From positions 1-47,313 of the forward strand of contig JACRIW010000012.1 of assembly GCA_016215625.1 (NCBI GenBank): a DNA stretch of 47,313 bases, read 5' to 3'. The position numbers were made by a program, and so were the translations under genes. Source of the DNA: Candidatus Eiseniibacteriota bacterium. Its GTDB lineage: Bacteria; Eisenbacteria; RBG-16-71-46. Below are positions 8,035-16,652 of this stretch, in pieces (positions within the stretch are counted from its first letter, which is position 1; every line of letters starts with the position of its first letter). The notes beneath the pieces were generated by a model. The model was not told the DNA's origin. It saw only the letters and a list, made by a program, of their open reading frames with translations, and did no database searches.

Positions 8035-9618
8035 GGCCGAGGAGTCCGAGGCCGGCTTGGTGAGCCGGCGCAGCGACTGCAGGCTGGGATCGAACGTGTA
8101 CACGGGAAGCGGGCTGGCGACGTTGATCCGGGCGATGATGGCGTCGACGAGCTGGCCGGAAGAGAGCGGGCCCCGGTCCGCCGGAGGGCTGTCGCCGCCG
8201 ATCGGGGCCATCGGATCGAAGTGGTGTCGTGTCTCGAACCGGCGCAACGGCGCCCGGTGCGACAGCATGCGCGGCTGCACGACGATCAGGTCCGCTCGGC
8301 TGTCCTCGAGTTGCTGGAATCCGCGCAGGCGGCTCGCCATGTCGTCGTCCCAGACGACGAACGCCTCGCCCGGCGGAATCGCATCCCACATGCGGCGGAT
8401 CAAGCCGTCGAGGCTCGCGAACGCGTCGTTCCGATCGGAAGCCGCCTTCAGCTGCGGCGCCGCGGCGAGGAGCAGCGCCGCGAGCAGGGCCGTCGCCGCG
8501 CCGCCGGACCAGCCCCGGCGCGCGAGCATCCCGGCCGCCGAGCCCGCGGCGAGCGCGAGCCCGAGCGCGAGCGCGGGCAGGAAGTAGGGCGCCGGATCGC
8601 TGACGCCGTAGAGCAGCGCGTAGCCGCACGACAGCACCGTCGCGGCGCCGATCGCGTGGCGCACCGCGGTCGCCGAGCTCGCGGGCGGACGCCAGGCGAG
8701 CATCGCGCCCACGAGCGCCGGCACGAGCGGAGGCCAGACCCACCGGGCGAGCAGTGCCGCCTGACGAGGCGACGGCGCGAAGCGGCCGAGGAACGTGCGG
8801 TACTGCGCGCCCGTGAGGTGATCGGCCACGCTCGGCCACGTCGACTCGAGCACGGGCCACTGGCCCGCGACCGGATGCCACGCGCGCCAGGCGACCCAGC
8901 CGAGGCAGGCGAGCGGCGGCAACGCGCCGGCGGCGAACGCGGCGATCGTTCCCGCGCCGAGGCGGCCGCGGCGATTCGCGACGATCACGAGCGCGAGCGT
9001 GAGCGGCAGCGCGACGAGCACCGAGGTCGCGTGGTGCGCCATGCCGCAGCCGGCGACGAGGCCCCAGAGCGCGGCGTCGGCGCGGACCCGTGAAGGCGGT
9101 GAGGAGTCGCCGTCGAACGTGCGCGCGGCGCGCCACGCGGCGAGCGCCGCGAGCAGGCACCAGGCGACGTGCCACGCGTTCACTTCGGCGAGCGTGGCCT
9201 CCTGCGTCCACACCGGGTTCGGCGCCAGCGCGACGACCGGCAGCAGCGCGAACACTCCGGCGCCACGCGCGCGTCCCGCCGCCACGGCGATGCGCGACGT
9301 GACCGCGTGCAGCGCGCCCATGGCGACGGCGCCGCCGAGCGCGCTGAAGAGGTTCGCCGCGTGCGCCCAGCCGAACCCGAGCGCGTGGAGCGCACTCACG
9401 AAGGCGTGCCCCGCGAAGGTGTAGAGCGGGTATCCCGTCGGATGCGCGAGCCCGAGCGTCGCGAGCACGAGCGTGAACTCGCCGCTGTCCTTGTCACCCG
9501 GCACGGCGGGAGTGAGCGAGGCGTAGACCGCCAGGCACGCCGCGCCGACGAGCACGGAGACCCATGGCGAAGGGGGCGCGGCCGAGGCCTTCGATCGAGT
9601 GGAGCGCGGGGAGGACAT
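8008..9618 (-). CDS. DUF2723 (TMEM260/PMT-like) membrane protein
   Basis: Polytopic membrane protein of 536 residues. The first luminal loop carries the family signature DSGEF followed by LGLAHPTGYPLYT, as in DUF2723 proteins related to protein O-mannosyltransferases (GT-C fold). About ten membrane helices follow, ending near residue 400, and then a soluble C-terminal domain of about 130 residues (VVWDDDMASRLRGFQ). GT-C enzymes use lipid-linked sugars and glycosylate proteins or lipids outside the membrane; the acceptor here is unknown. The ATG at 9618 is preferred over a frame extending 40 codons upstream because those codons encode an Arg/Pro-rich stretch unlike a membrane protein N-terminus. 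It is co-oriented with the GH57 and EamA genes. Confidence 0.8.
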   Translation of the reverse strand: MSSPRSTRSKASAAPPSPWVSVLVGAACLAVYASLTPAVPGDKDSGEFTLVLATLGLAHPTGYPLYTFAGHAFVSALHALGFGWAHAANLFSALGGAVAMGALHAVTSRIAVAAGRARGAGVFALLPVVALAPNPVWTQEATLAEVNAWHVAWCLLAALAAWRAARTFDGDSSPPSRVRADAALWGLVAGCGMAHHATSVLVALPLTLALVIVANRRGRLGAGTIAAFAAGALPPLACLGWVAWRAWHPVAGQWPVLESTWPSVADHLTGAQYRTFLGRFAPSPRQAALLARWVWPPLVPALVGAMLAWRPPASSATAVRHAIGAATVLSCGYALLYGVSDPAPYFLPALALGLALAAGSAAGMLARRGWSGGAATALLAALLLAAAPQLKAASDRNDAFASLDGLIRRMWDAIPPGEAFVVWDDDMASRLRGFQQLEDSRADLIVVQPRMLSHRAPLRRFETRHHFDPMAPIGGDSPPADRGPLSSGQLVDAIIARINVASPLPVYTFDPSLQSLRRLTKPASDSSAVTGAAAAR

Positions 9619-9672
9619 GCGCGGAGTTTCGCACGGGCACGGCCGCCGCCGGAAGGCCGCCCAAGGTCGCCG

Positions 9673-9701
9673 TTGACCCTCGGAGGACGTGCGCCTAGCT
9701 T
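9673..9701 (+). promoter_or_regulatory. Sigma70-type promoter for the S9 peptidase gene
   Basis: TTGACC and TAGCTT are separated by exactly 17 bp in the 125-bp divergent region between the DUF2723 and S9 peptidase genes. The predicted start is near 9708, leaving a 5' leader of about 35 bases before the ATG at 9744. Confidence 0.55.
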
Positions 9702-9743
9702 CGCCCGGTCCGCTGCACGCCGCCGTCACGTTCCACAAGAGGA

Positions 9744-11807
9744 ATGCCGCTCATGCGCGAAGAAGACATCCTCCGGTTCCGTTGGGTCGCCGATCCCCAG
9801 GTTTCGCCCGACGGTTCCCGCGTCGCGTTCACGCAGGTTCACGTGGATGCGGAAGCCGACGAGTACCGCACGAACCTCTGGCTGGCCGAAGTGCCCGCCG
9901 CGGGTTCGGACGAGGGCGCGCCGGCTCCCGCGCGGCAGTTCACGTACGCCGGCCGGGACGCGCAGCCGCGCTGGTCGCCCGACGGCTCGACGATCGCGTT
10001 CGTACGCAAGCCCAACGCCGAGGACGCGCCGCAGATCTGCCTGCTGCCCGCGGACGGCGGCGAGGCGAGGGTGCTGACGACGCTGAAGGGCGGCGCCTCG
10101 AGCCCGTGCTGGTCGCCCGACGGCTCGCGCATCGCGTTCCTGTCCGGGCACAACCCGGCGCTCGACACGCCCGAGTACAAGAAACCGAAGCACGAACCCG
10201 CGCGCGTCGTGACACGCCCCGAGTACCGCTGGAACGGCGAAGGGTTCACCGACTGGGACCATCTCGATCACATCTGGGTCGTGGACGTCGCGAGCGGCGA
10301 GGCGAAGGCCCTCACGTGCGGTACGCGCTTCAAGGAAGGCGACCTGTCGTGGTCGCCCGACGGCCGGCACGTGCTGTTCGCGAGCGACCGGCGCGAGGAA
10401 CCGTGGTTCGGCGACCCGGCCGAGGACAACAGCGTCTACGCCGTGGCGGCCGATCTGCCCGCTCCGTCCGACGGCGCGGCGTTCACGCTCGTCGCCGACA
10501 TCGAGGGTCCGATCGCGGGCTTCACGCCGGGCCCCGAGGGCCGATGGCTCGCGTGGGGCGGCGTGCGGCCGAAGCCGATCCGCTCGTACGACCAGAACGA
10601 CGTGCTGCTGTTCGAGGGCGAATGGCCGCTGACGAAGGCGCGCGTCCTCACGGCGGGCAAGGACCTCGCCGTCGGCGAGACCACGTCGGGCGACATGCAT
10701 CCGCCGCGCGGCGGCGGCGCGCTGCCGCTCGCGTTCACCGCGGACGGAGGGATCGTGTTCGGCTACGCGTGGCACGGTTCGACTCGCGTCGCGCGGCTGG
10801 ACCTCACGAGCGGCGAGGTGGACGACTTCACGCCGTCCGACTGCGACGTGTACGCCGGCACGTTGTCCAAGAACGGCCGCACGCTCGCGCTCGCCATGGG
10901 TTCGACGTCCGCGCCGGGCGACCTGTGGGTGTTCGACGCCGCGAGCGGTGAGGGCGCCTGCCTGCACGCGCCGAACGCCGGGATGCTCGACGAAGCCGGG
11001 CTCGGGGAGGTCGAGGAGATCTGGTACGACAGCTTCGACGGCAGGCGCATCCAGGGCTGGATCGTGAAGCCCCCGGGCTTCGACCCGGCGCGCAAGTACC
11101 CGCTCGTCCTCGAGATCCACGGCGGCCCGCACGTGCCCTACGGTGTCGCGTTCTTCCACGAGTTCCGCGTGCTCGCGGCCGCGGGCTACGTCGTGCTCTA
11201 CACGAACCCGCGCGGCTCGACCTCGTACGGGCAGGAGTTCGGCAACGTCATCCAGTACGCCTATCCCGGCGACGACTACCACGACCTCATGGCCGGCGTG
11301 GACTTCGTGCTCGCGAAGGGGTACGTGGACGAGAAGCGCATGGGTGTGACCGGCGGCAGCGGCGGCGGCCTCCTGACGAACTGGATCATCACGCGCAACG
11401 ACCGCTTCGCCGCGGCGATCACGCAGCGCTGCGTCTCGGACTGGTCGGGCATGTGGTACTCGTGCGACTTCGCGATGTACAACGACGCGTGGTTCAAGAG
11501 CACCCCGTGGCGCGACCGCGCGCACTACGAATCGAAGTCGCCCGTCTGGGACCTCGACCGTGTGAACACCCCGCTCATGGTGATCCACAGCGAGGAGGAC
11601 TGGCGCACGCCGATCGCCCAGGGCGAGGCCATGTTCCGCGGCCTGATCGCGCAGAAGAAACCGGCGGTGATGGTGCGGTTCCCGGGCGAGAGCCACGAGC
11701 TGTCGCGCAGCGGGGCGCCGAGCCGGCGCGTGCAGAACCAGCAGCACATCCGCCGCTGGTTCGACCGGTGGCTGCAGGGCAAGCCGGCGCCGGAGTACGG
11801 GTACTAG
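9744..11807 (+). CDS. S9 family (prolyl oligopeptidase/acylaminoacyl-type) serine peptidase
   Basis: Peptidase of 687 residues with the two-part S9 layout. The N-terminal ~400 residues contain beta-propeller/WD40-like repeats of the TolB type (repeated WSPDGS, SPDGSRVAF). The C-terminal ~270 residues form the alpha/beta hydrolase. The catalytic triad is visible as Ser539 in GVTGGSGGG, Asp619 in HSEEDWRTP and His651 in FPGESHEL. The motif LEIHGGPHVPYG is the usual oxyanion-hole region. There is no signal peptide, so it is probably cytoplasmic and degrades short peptides. An AAGAGGA ribosome site precedes the ATG at 9744; a second in-frame ATG lies three codons later. The gene is monocistronic, with a large palindromic terminator downstream. 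Confidence 0.93.
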   Translation: MPLMREEDILRFRWVADPQVSPDGSRVAFTQVHVDAEADEYRTNLWLAEVPAAGSDEGAPAPARQFTYAGRDAQPRWSPDGSTIAFVRKPNAEDAPQICLLPADGGEARVLTTLKGGASSPCWSPDGSRIAFLSGHNPALDTPEYKKPKHEPARVVTRPEYRWNGEGFTDWDHLDHIWVVDVASGEAKALTCGTRFKEGDLSWSPDGRHVLFASDRREEPWFGDPAEDNSVYAVAADLPAPSDGAAFTLVADIEGPIAGFTPGPEGRWLAWGGVRPKPIRSYDQNDVLLFEGEWPLTKARVLTAGKDLAVGETTSGDMHPPRGGGALPLAFTADGGIVFGYAWHGSTRVARLDLTSGEVDDFTPSDCDVYAGTLSKNGRTLALAMGSTSAPGDLWVFDAASGEGACLHAPNAGMLDEAGLGEVEEIWYDSFDGRRIQGWIVKPPGFDPARKYPLVLEIHGGPHVPYGVAFFHEFRVLAAAGYVVLYTNPRGSTSYGQEFGNVIQYAYPGDDYHDLMAGVDFVLAKGYVDEKRMGVTGGSGGGLLTNWIITRNDRFAAAITQRCVSDWSGMWYSCDFAMYNDAWFKSTPWRDRAHYESKSPVWDLDRVNTPLMVIHSEEDWRTPIAQGEAMFRGLIAQKKPAVMVRFPGESHELSRSGAPSRRVQNQQHIRRWFDRWLQGKPAPEYGY

Positions 11808-11824
11808 TCCGGTTCGTCCGAACG

Positions 11825-11860
11825 CGAACGGCCGGTCGGGAGCTCCCGACCGGCCGTTCG
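11825..11860. terminator. 36-bp perfect palindrome, bidirectional terminator
   Basis: A perfect 18-bp inverted repeat without spacer, centred on GGGAGCTCCC, lies between the convergent S9 peptidase and repeat-protein genes. In RNA it would form a very stable hairpin in either direction; a short TT run follows on the plus strand. Confidence 0.75.
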
Positions 11861-11877
11861 ACTTTCGCGGACGATGC

Positions 11878-12771
11878 TTACTTCGACTTCAGCTTCACGA
11901 CCGCGGCCATGCAGAGCGTCGCGCCGTTCGACTTCACGTCGGACAGCTTGAGCTTGACCGTGCCGCCCTTCGTGTAGAGCACGAGCGGAATCGCGTCGTT
12001 CTCGGTGTCCTTCGCGAGGACTTCGTTGTCACCGTCCGTGACGGTGATGTCGATGTCGTTCGCCTGGCCATCGGCGGCGCCGACGAACGCGTAGGGACGG
12101 TCCTCGAGGTCGATGCCGCCCTGCGTCAGCGTCTCGCCTTCCTTCATGATCGAGCCGATCACGCACAGCTCGTTGTCGCCGTCGTGGAACGCGGCCCAGC
12201 CGAGCTTGTCGTTGATCTTCTCGCACATGCCGAGCAGGCGCTCCCACGCGGCCTTCAGGTTCTTGGCCGGGACGTCGTAGCCGCCCTTGCGGAGCAGCGC
12301 GTACGCGACGAACGAGCCGCGCGCCTTGCCGTCCACCAGCTTCATGACGACCTTGTACTTGCCGTCTTCCTTCGGGGTGAACACGACGACCGGGTTGGAA
12401 TCCTTGGCGTCGTCCTTCGCGACGACGTCGCCGTCGGCGTCGAGGAGGTACAGGTCCATGTCCTGCACGTCGTCGTCACCGCCGCCGATGAAGGCGTACT
12501 CGGTGCCGCCGGTGAGCGGAATCGTGGCTGCGCCGACCTGCTTGCCTTCCTCGAGATAGGCGCCGATGAAGCACGAGCTCTGGTCGTCGAGACCGTACTG
12601 GGTCTTGTCCGTGACCTTGCGGACGCTCTCCATCACTCGCGACATGGCCTGGTCGAGGTACTTGCCCGGCACCCACTCCTTGGCGGAGGCGGGGACGGCG
12701 ACGACGGTGGCGAGAGCGAGGACGGCGACGGTGAACAGACGGGCGAGATGGGGCTTGGGGCTGTGGAACAC
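11878..12771 (-). CDS. Secreted protein with two repeated beta-sandwich-like domains
   Basis: Unrecognised exported protein of 297 residues. Residues 1-31 form a signal peptide ending in an Ala-rich cleavage site (VPASAKEW). The mature part holds two related domains of about 110 residues. Both begin with a short helix region and a (C)xIG segment. Each continues with a segment ending EYAFIGGG or PYAFVGAA, an acidic DxDxxxxDxDxxVxAKD stretch, and a V(V/L)(F/Y)T strand. The layout resembles bacterial pre-peptidase C-terminal (PPC) domains, and the Asp clusters suggest calcium binding, but neither is proven. The GTG start at 12771 is chosen because AGGAGG lies seven bases upstream and the signal peptide starts right after. 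The gene is monocistronic and no function can be assigned. Confidence 0.75.
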   Translation of the reverse strand: MFHSPKPHLARLFTVAVLALATVVAVPASAKEWVPGKYLDQAMSRVMESVRKVTDKTQYGLDDQSSCFIGAYLEEGKQVGAATIPLTGGTEYAFIGGGDDDVQDMDLYLLDADGDVVAKDDAKDSNPVVVFTPKEDGKYKVVMKLVDGKARGSFVAYALLRKGGYDVPAKNLKAAWERLLGMCEKINDKLGWAAFHDGDNELCVIGSIMKEGETLTQGGIDLEDRPYAFVGAADGQANDIDITVTDGDNEVLAKDTENDAIPLVLYTKGGTVKLKLSDVKSNGATLCMAAVVKLKSK

Positions 12772-13168
12772 GAAGCTTCCTCCTGAGCGGATCGGCGTCC
12801 GGATCCATGGCCCGTGGGGAGCCGTGGCGGCCTGGAGACGACGCATGAACGGGTGGCCGGCTGACTTTCGAGCCCCCGGAGAGCGGAGCAGGGCGCGACG
12901 ACTGGCCGGTGCACGAGCGCGGATACGCCCGCAGCGCATCCTTTCTTCCCTGAAATCGTCGCCTGCGGCACGACGGTCGGCGGGTAGTGTAGGCAGAAAT
13001 CGGCAGGTGCCGCACGCGGATTCATGACCTTTTTTTCACTTTCCCCGATTCGGGGGCCGGTCGCGTGCGCTCGGGAGGCGGGGAGACGGGTGAGCGGCAG
13101 GCCCGGAAATGACGGCGCCCGCGTGCCGGAGTCGGGACGCGGGCGCCGTGTGAGGCGAGACCGAAGGG
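12772..13168. other. 397-bp intergenic region
   Basis: No convincing gene. It holds the ribosome site of the GTG-started secreted protein gene (minus strand), presumably that gene's promoter (a weak TACACT is visible near 12990 on the minus strand), an AT-rich tract with seven T residues around 13030, and the hairpin that ends the Rnf/Kor transcript. Confidence 0.6.
13113..13148 (-). terminator. Hairpin after korB
   Basis: A perfect 12-bp GC stem (CGGCGCCCGCGT paired with ACGCGGGCGCCG) with a 12-base loop lies about 20 bases beyond the korB stop and is followed on the minus strand by CATTTCC. It is the likely end of the apbE-rnf-kor operon. Confidence 0.6.
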
Positions 13169-14002
13169 CTACTCGGTCGGCAGGTCCTGCTTGAGGACCG
13201 CGTCGGGCGGGGTCCAGTCCTCGTCCGCGGTCGCGCCGGCCGTGGCCGCGACTTCCTCGAGCGGACGTTTGTAGATGACGCCGAGCGCGAAGCGGCCGTC
13301 GCGCACCGCCGTGATCGCGGCGCCGAGATCGCTCTTGTCGTACTCGGCGGGCAGCTCGTAGCTGCGCTGCAGGAGCTGGTCCGAGTAGTTGCGCGGCTGG
13401 TACGTCACGCAGCCCGCGAGCACGTGCACGAACGAGAAGCCGGGGTACTCGATCGCCTGCTTCATCATCTCGCGCATGTGCGGCATGTTGCCGGCGTGCG
13501 TGCGCGCCACGAAGCCGCAGCCCGCGCTCAGCACGAGCAGCACGGGGTTCAGCGGCTGCTCGTCGCCGCCCGCGAGCCCGCGGGTGCGCTTGGACTCGAG
13601 TTCCGTCGTGGGCGAGGCCTGGCCTTTCGTGAGGCCGTAGATGCCGTTGTCCATCACGATGTAGGTGAGGTTGATGTCGCGGCGGATGGCGTGCGGCAGG
13701 TGGCCGAGCCCGATCGAGAAGCCGTCACCGTCGCCGCCGACCACGACGGTCGTCAGCTCGGGGCGCGCGGTCTTGAGCCCGCTCGCGATCGGCAGCGCGC
13801 GGCCGTGAATCGTGTTGAACGAGTACGCCTTCACGTAGCCGGGCAGGCGGCTCGAGCAGCCGATGCCGGAGATCACCGCGAGCTTCTCGGGCGCGATTTC
13901 GAGGTCGGAGAGCGCCTGCGTGAGGCCCTTGAGCACTCCGAAGTCGCCGCAGCCCGTGCACCACACGGGCAGGAGTTCGGTCCGCAGATCCTTGGGCTTC
14001 AT
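13169..14002 (-). CDS. korB: 2-oxoacid:ferredoxin oxidoreductase, beta subunit
   Basis: TPP-binding subunit of 277 residues, the usual length for KorB-type proteins. The N-terminus has WCTGCGDFGVLKG with the CxxC that, with downstream cysteines, holds a 4Fe-4S cluster. The TPP/magnesium motif is GDGDGFSIGLGHLPHA followed by VMDNGIYGLTKGQ. Together with the alpha subunit it oxidatively decarboxylates a 2-oxoacid (2-oxoglutarate is typical for this family) to an acyl-CoA, reducing ferredoxin, or works in reverse for CO2 fixation. The ATG at 14002 directly abuts the korA stop codon. As the last gene of the Rnf operon, it would tie ferredoxin reduction to ferredoxin use by Rnf. Confidence 0.9.
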   Translation of the reverse strand: MKPKDLRTELLPVWCTGCGDFGVLKGLTQALSDLEIAPEKLAVISGIGCSSRLPGYVKAYSFNTIHGRALPIASGLKTARPELTTVVVGGDGDGFSIGLGHLPHAIRRDINLTYIVMDNGIYGLTKGQASPTTELESKRTRGLAGGDEQPLNPVLLVLSAGCGFVARTHAGNMPHMREMMKQAIEYPGFSFVHVLAGCVTYQPRNYSDQLLQRSYELPAEYDKSDLGAAITAVRDGRFALGVIYKRPLEEVAATAGATADEDWTPPDAVLKQDLPTE

Positions 14003-15766
14003 CTATCGCTCCTTTCGGGTCGCGGGAACACCGAGCATCTCGCCCAGTTCGCGCATGGACATCGGGAGGCCGCCGCTGCGCGCGAAGCTGCGCACGCCGT
14101 TCATGTCGGTGAGGCTCGAGAGGTAGCGGTGGAACTGGCCCTGGTAGCTCAGCTCGACCGTGGTGGTCTCGAGCAGGCCCTTGCGCCATTCCGTGAACGC
14201 CTCGATCGGGAACGGATGCAGGATCTCGGGCATGAACACGCGGTACTCGGGGTGGCTTTCGATCCACTCGCGCAGCATGCCGTAGCTGCTGCCCCAGGCG
14301 ATGATGCCCTTGGCCGCGGCCGGGTCGCCCATCGTGCGCACCCACGTGCGCGTGTCGGCGGCGATCGCCTCGAGCTTCTTGAAGCGCTTTTCGCTCATCC
14401 GCTGGTGCACGCCGGGGTCGGCGCTCGGGTTGCCGTCCTCGGTGTGCTCGATGCCGGCGGCGAGGTAGGTGCCGCCGGGCGTGCCGGGCACGCGGAAGGC
14501 GTTCACGGGCTGGTCGCCGGTGATCGCGAAGCGCGCCGGACCATCCTCCGGCGTCCAGCGCCAGCGGCGCGGCTTGTCGCGGCGGTCGGTGACGCCGTCG
14601 CGGATCTGGCGGCGCTGCGCGACGTACGCGTCGGAGAGCACGAGCACGGGCAGCTGGTAGTTCTCCGCCAGTTCGAAGGCGCGGAACATGACGTCGCGCG
14701 CGTGCACGACGTCGAACACGCCGAGGACGGCGCGCGGGAAGTCGCCGTGGCCGCCGTAGATCGCATGGTAGAGGTCGGACTGCTCGGTGCGGCTCGGCAT
14801 GCCCGTCGCCGGACCGGCGCGCTGGCAGTCGACGATGACCGTCGGGATCTCGGCCATGCTCGAGAGGCCCATCATCTCGGTCATGAGCGAGAGGCCCGGG
14901 CCGCTCGTGGCGGTCATGGAGGGCACGCCGCCGAAGCTGGCGCCGACCACCATGCCGAGCGCCGAGATCTCGTCCTCGGCCTGGATGATGCGGCCGCCCG
15001 CGGCGGGCAGCTCGTCGATCAGCGTCTCCATCACTTCGGACGACGGCGTGATCGGGTAGCCCGCGAAGAACTCGAGGCCGGCCGACATGGCGCCGCGCGC
15101 GACGGCTTCGTTGCCCGTCTCGACCACGAGCGGCACGCCGTGGCCCTTGAGCTGGAGCAGCTGCGGCACGTTCGGCGCGTCGTAGGCCTTGCGGAACGTG
15201 GGCATGTTGCGGTCCACGAGCGCGGGTTTGTGCGAGAAGCGCTCGGCCATCGCCTGGCGCGCGAGCTCCTCGGGCCAGCCGAGCGCGCGGCACAGCAGCG
15301 CGAGCGCCATCATGTTCTTGGGCTCGCCGGCCACTTCGACGTCGCCGTCCCACGTCGCGAACGGATGGCGGTAGACGGGCTGGTTCGTGGTGCCGAGCCA
15401 CTCGGGCAGTGCTCCGGTGTCCTTCTCCTCGAGGATCAGCAGGCTGTCGTCGTGCAGGTGGAGCGAGCCCCGGAAGCGCTTCAGGTCCGCGGCGCGGAAG
15501 CACACGAGCACGTCGGTGTCCTCGCCCTCGTAGCAGATCTCGCGGTCGCCGATGCGCAGCACGACGGCGGACTCACCGCCGCGGATCTGCGGTCCGTACG
15601 ACTGCACGAGCATGCCGTACAGGCCCTGGTGGGCCGCCATCTTGAGCAGCAGGTCGCCGATGAGGGCGACGCCGTCGCCGCCGCTTCCGGCGATCGCGAT
15701 GACCAGCGAACGCAGGGGAGTGGCCGTCGCCACGGAGGCGGGCATCGATTCGGTGCGCGTTTCCAT
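14003..15766 (-). CDS. korA: 2-oxoacid:ferredoxin oxidoreductase, fused gamma-alpha subunit
   Basis: Protein of 587 residues in the typical KorA arrangement. The N-terminal gamma domain (about 15-200) shows GSGGDGVALIGDLL and YGPQIRGGES. The alpha domain follows, with a pyrimidine-binding region (FFAGYPITPSSEVMETL) and GMVVGASFGGVPSMTATSGPGLSLMTE. It pairs with the beta subunit encoded directly downstream. The position of the gene, three bases after rnfB and within one transcription unit, suggests that the ferredoxin it reduces feeds Rnf. The substrate is inferred (2-oxoglutarate or a branched 2-oxoacid); the sequence alone does not fix it. Confidence 0.9.
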   Translation of the reverse strand: METRTESMPASVATATPLRSLVIAIAGSGGDGVALIGDLLLKMAAHQGLYGMLVQSYGPQIRGGESAVVLRIGDREICYEGEDTDVLVCFRAADLKRFRGSLHLHDDSLLILEEKDTGALPEWLGTTNQPVYRHPFATWDGDVEVAGEPKNMMALALLCRALGWPEELARQAMAERFSHKPALVDRNMPTFRKAYDAPNVPQLLQLKGHGVPLVVETGNEAVARGAMSAGLEFFAGYPITPSSEVMETLIDELPAAGGRIIQAEDEISALGMVVGASFGGVPSMTATSGPGLSLMTEMMGLSSMAEIPTVIVDCQRAGPATGMPSRTEQSDLYHAIYGGHGDFPRAVLGVFDVVHARDVMFRAFELAENYQLPVLVLSDAYVAQRRQIRDGVTDRRDKPRRWRWTPEDGPARFAITGDQPVNAFRVPGTPGGTYLAAGIEHTEDGNPSADPGVHQRMSEKRFKKLEAIAADTRTWVRTMGDPAAAKGIIAWGSSYGMLREWIESHPEYRVFMPEILHPFPIEAFTEWRKGLLETTTVELSYQGQFHRYLSSLTDMNGVRSFARSGGLPMSMRELGEMLGVPATRKER

Positions 15767-15769
15767 CGT

Positions 15770-16645
15770 TCAGGCTCCAGTCGGTTCGGCGATTTCGACC
15801 AGCTCGGGCTCGGGCGACTGCCCGACCTTGTGCAGGATCGTGCTGGGACAGATTTCGGTGCAGGCCTCGCCGCAGGACGGACCGTAGGCGATGCACACGT
15901 CGTGGTCGATGAGGATCGTACGGCCGTCCCACGTGATGGCGTTGGCCGGGCACTTCGAGACACACTTGCGGCACGTCGTGCAGCCCACCATGCAGGTGGA
16001 GCGCACCACCGACGCCTTGTCCACCGCCTTGCACGAGAGCTCGATGCGCCGCGCGCGCGGGTAGAGGCGGAACAGGTCCTTCGGGCAGACCGACACGCAC
16101 ACCGCGCAGCCGGTGCACTTCTCGGTGTTCACCTGGGCGATGCCGCCCGAGCCGATGAACAGCGCGTCGAACGGGCAGGCGCGGACGCAGTCCGCGAGCC
16201 CGAGGCAGCCGTTCTTGCACGCGCGCGGGCCGCCGAAGATGAGCGCGGCGGCGCTGCACGTGGGGATGCCGGCGTAGAGTGCTTCGTCGCGCGCGTAAGC
16301 CGACGTGCCGTGGCACGTCATCACGACGACGCGATCCTGCACCGAGCCGGCGTCCTTGCCCGTCAGTTCGGCGACGGCGCGTGCGACCGACTCGCGGCCG
16401 GGAATACAGAGGCTGGGGGAGACTTCGGGACGCTCGACCACCGCCTCGGCGTACGCCGTGCAGCCGGCGAAGCCGCACGCGCCGCAGTTCGCCGACGGCA
16501 GCCGGTCGCGCACGCGGTCCACGAGCGGATTGCCGGCGACCTTGAAGCGTTCGGCGGCCGCGCCGAGCGCGATGCCGAACACGGCGCCGAGGCCGCTGAA
16601 GACCCCCAGTCCGTAGAGCGCGGTGTGCAGGGATTCGGAAGTCAT
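15770..16645 (-). CDS. rnfB: Rnf complex subunit B, polyferredoxin
   Basis: Ferredoxin-accepting Fe-S subunit of the Rnf complex, 291 residues, with one N-terminal membrane anchor (about 8-30). The anchor is followed by the RnfB-specific cluster motif CGACGFAGC, with a fourth Cys further on. Downstream are further 4Fe-4S motifs: CKNGCLGLADCVRACP, CTGCAVCVSVCP, CMVGCTTCRKCVSKCP and CGEACTEICP. It is clearly longer and richer in clusters than proteobacterial RnfB (about 190 residues) and closer to the long clostridial type, though with its own C-terminal arrangement. It passes electrons from reduced ferredoxin into the membrane part of Rnf. It lies between rnfA and korA. Confidence 0.92.
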   Translation of the reverse strand: MTSESLHTALYGLGVFSGLGAVFGIALGAAAERFKVAGNPLVDRVRDRLPSANCGACGFAGCTAYAEAVVERPEVSPSLCIPGRESVARAVAELTGKDAGSVQDRVVVMTCHGTSAYARDEALYAGIPTCSAAALIFGGPRACKNGCLGLADCVRACPFDALFIGSGGIAQVNTEKCTGCAVCVSVCPKDLFRLYPRARRIELSCKAVDKASVVRSTCMVGCTTCRKCVSKCPANAITWDGRTILIDHDVCIAYGPSCGEACTEICPSTILHKVGQSPEPELVEIAEPTGA

Positions 16646-16652
16646 GTGCGCC

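Noticed and set aside
3914..9211. A minus-strand open frame of 1765 codons running through the GH57 and DUF2723 region into the EamA gene
   Set aside because: Only its last 302 codons (EamA) look like a real protein; the rest is Arg/Ala-rich sequence in the wrong frame over well-supported genes, as expected from extreme GC content.
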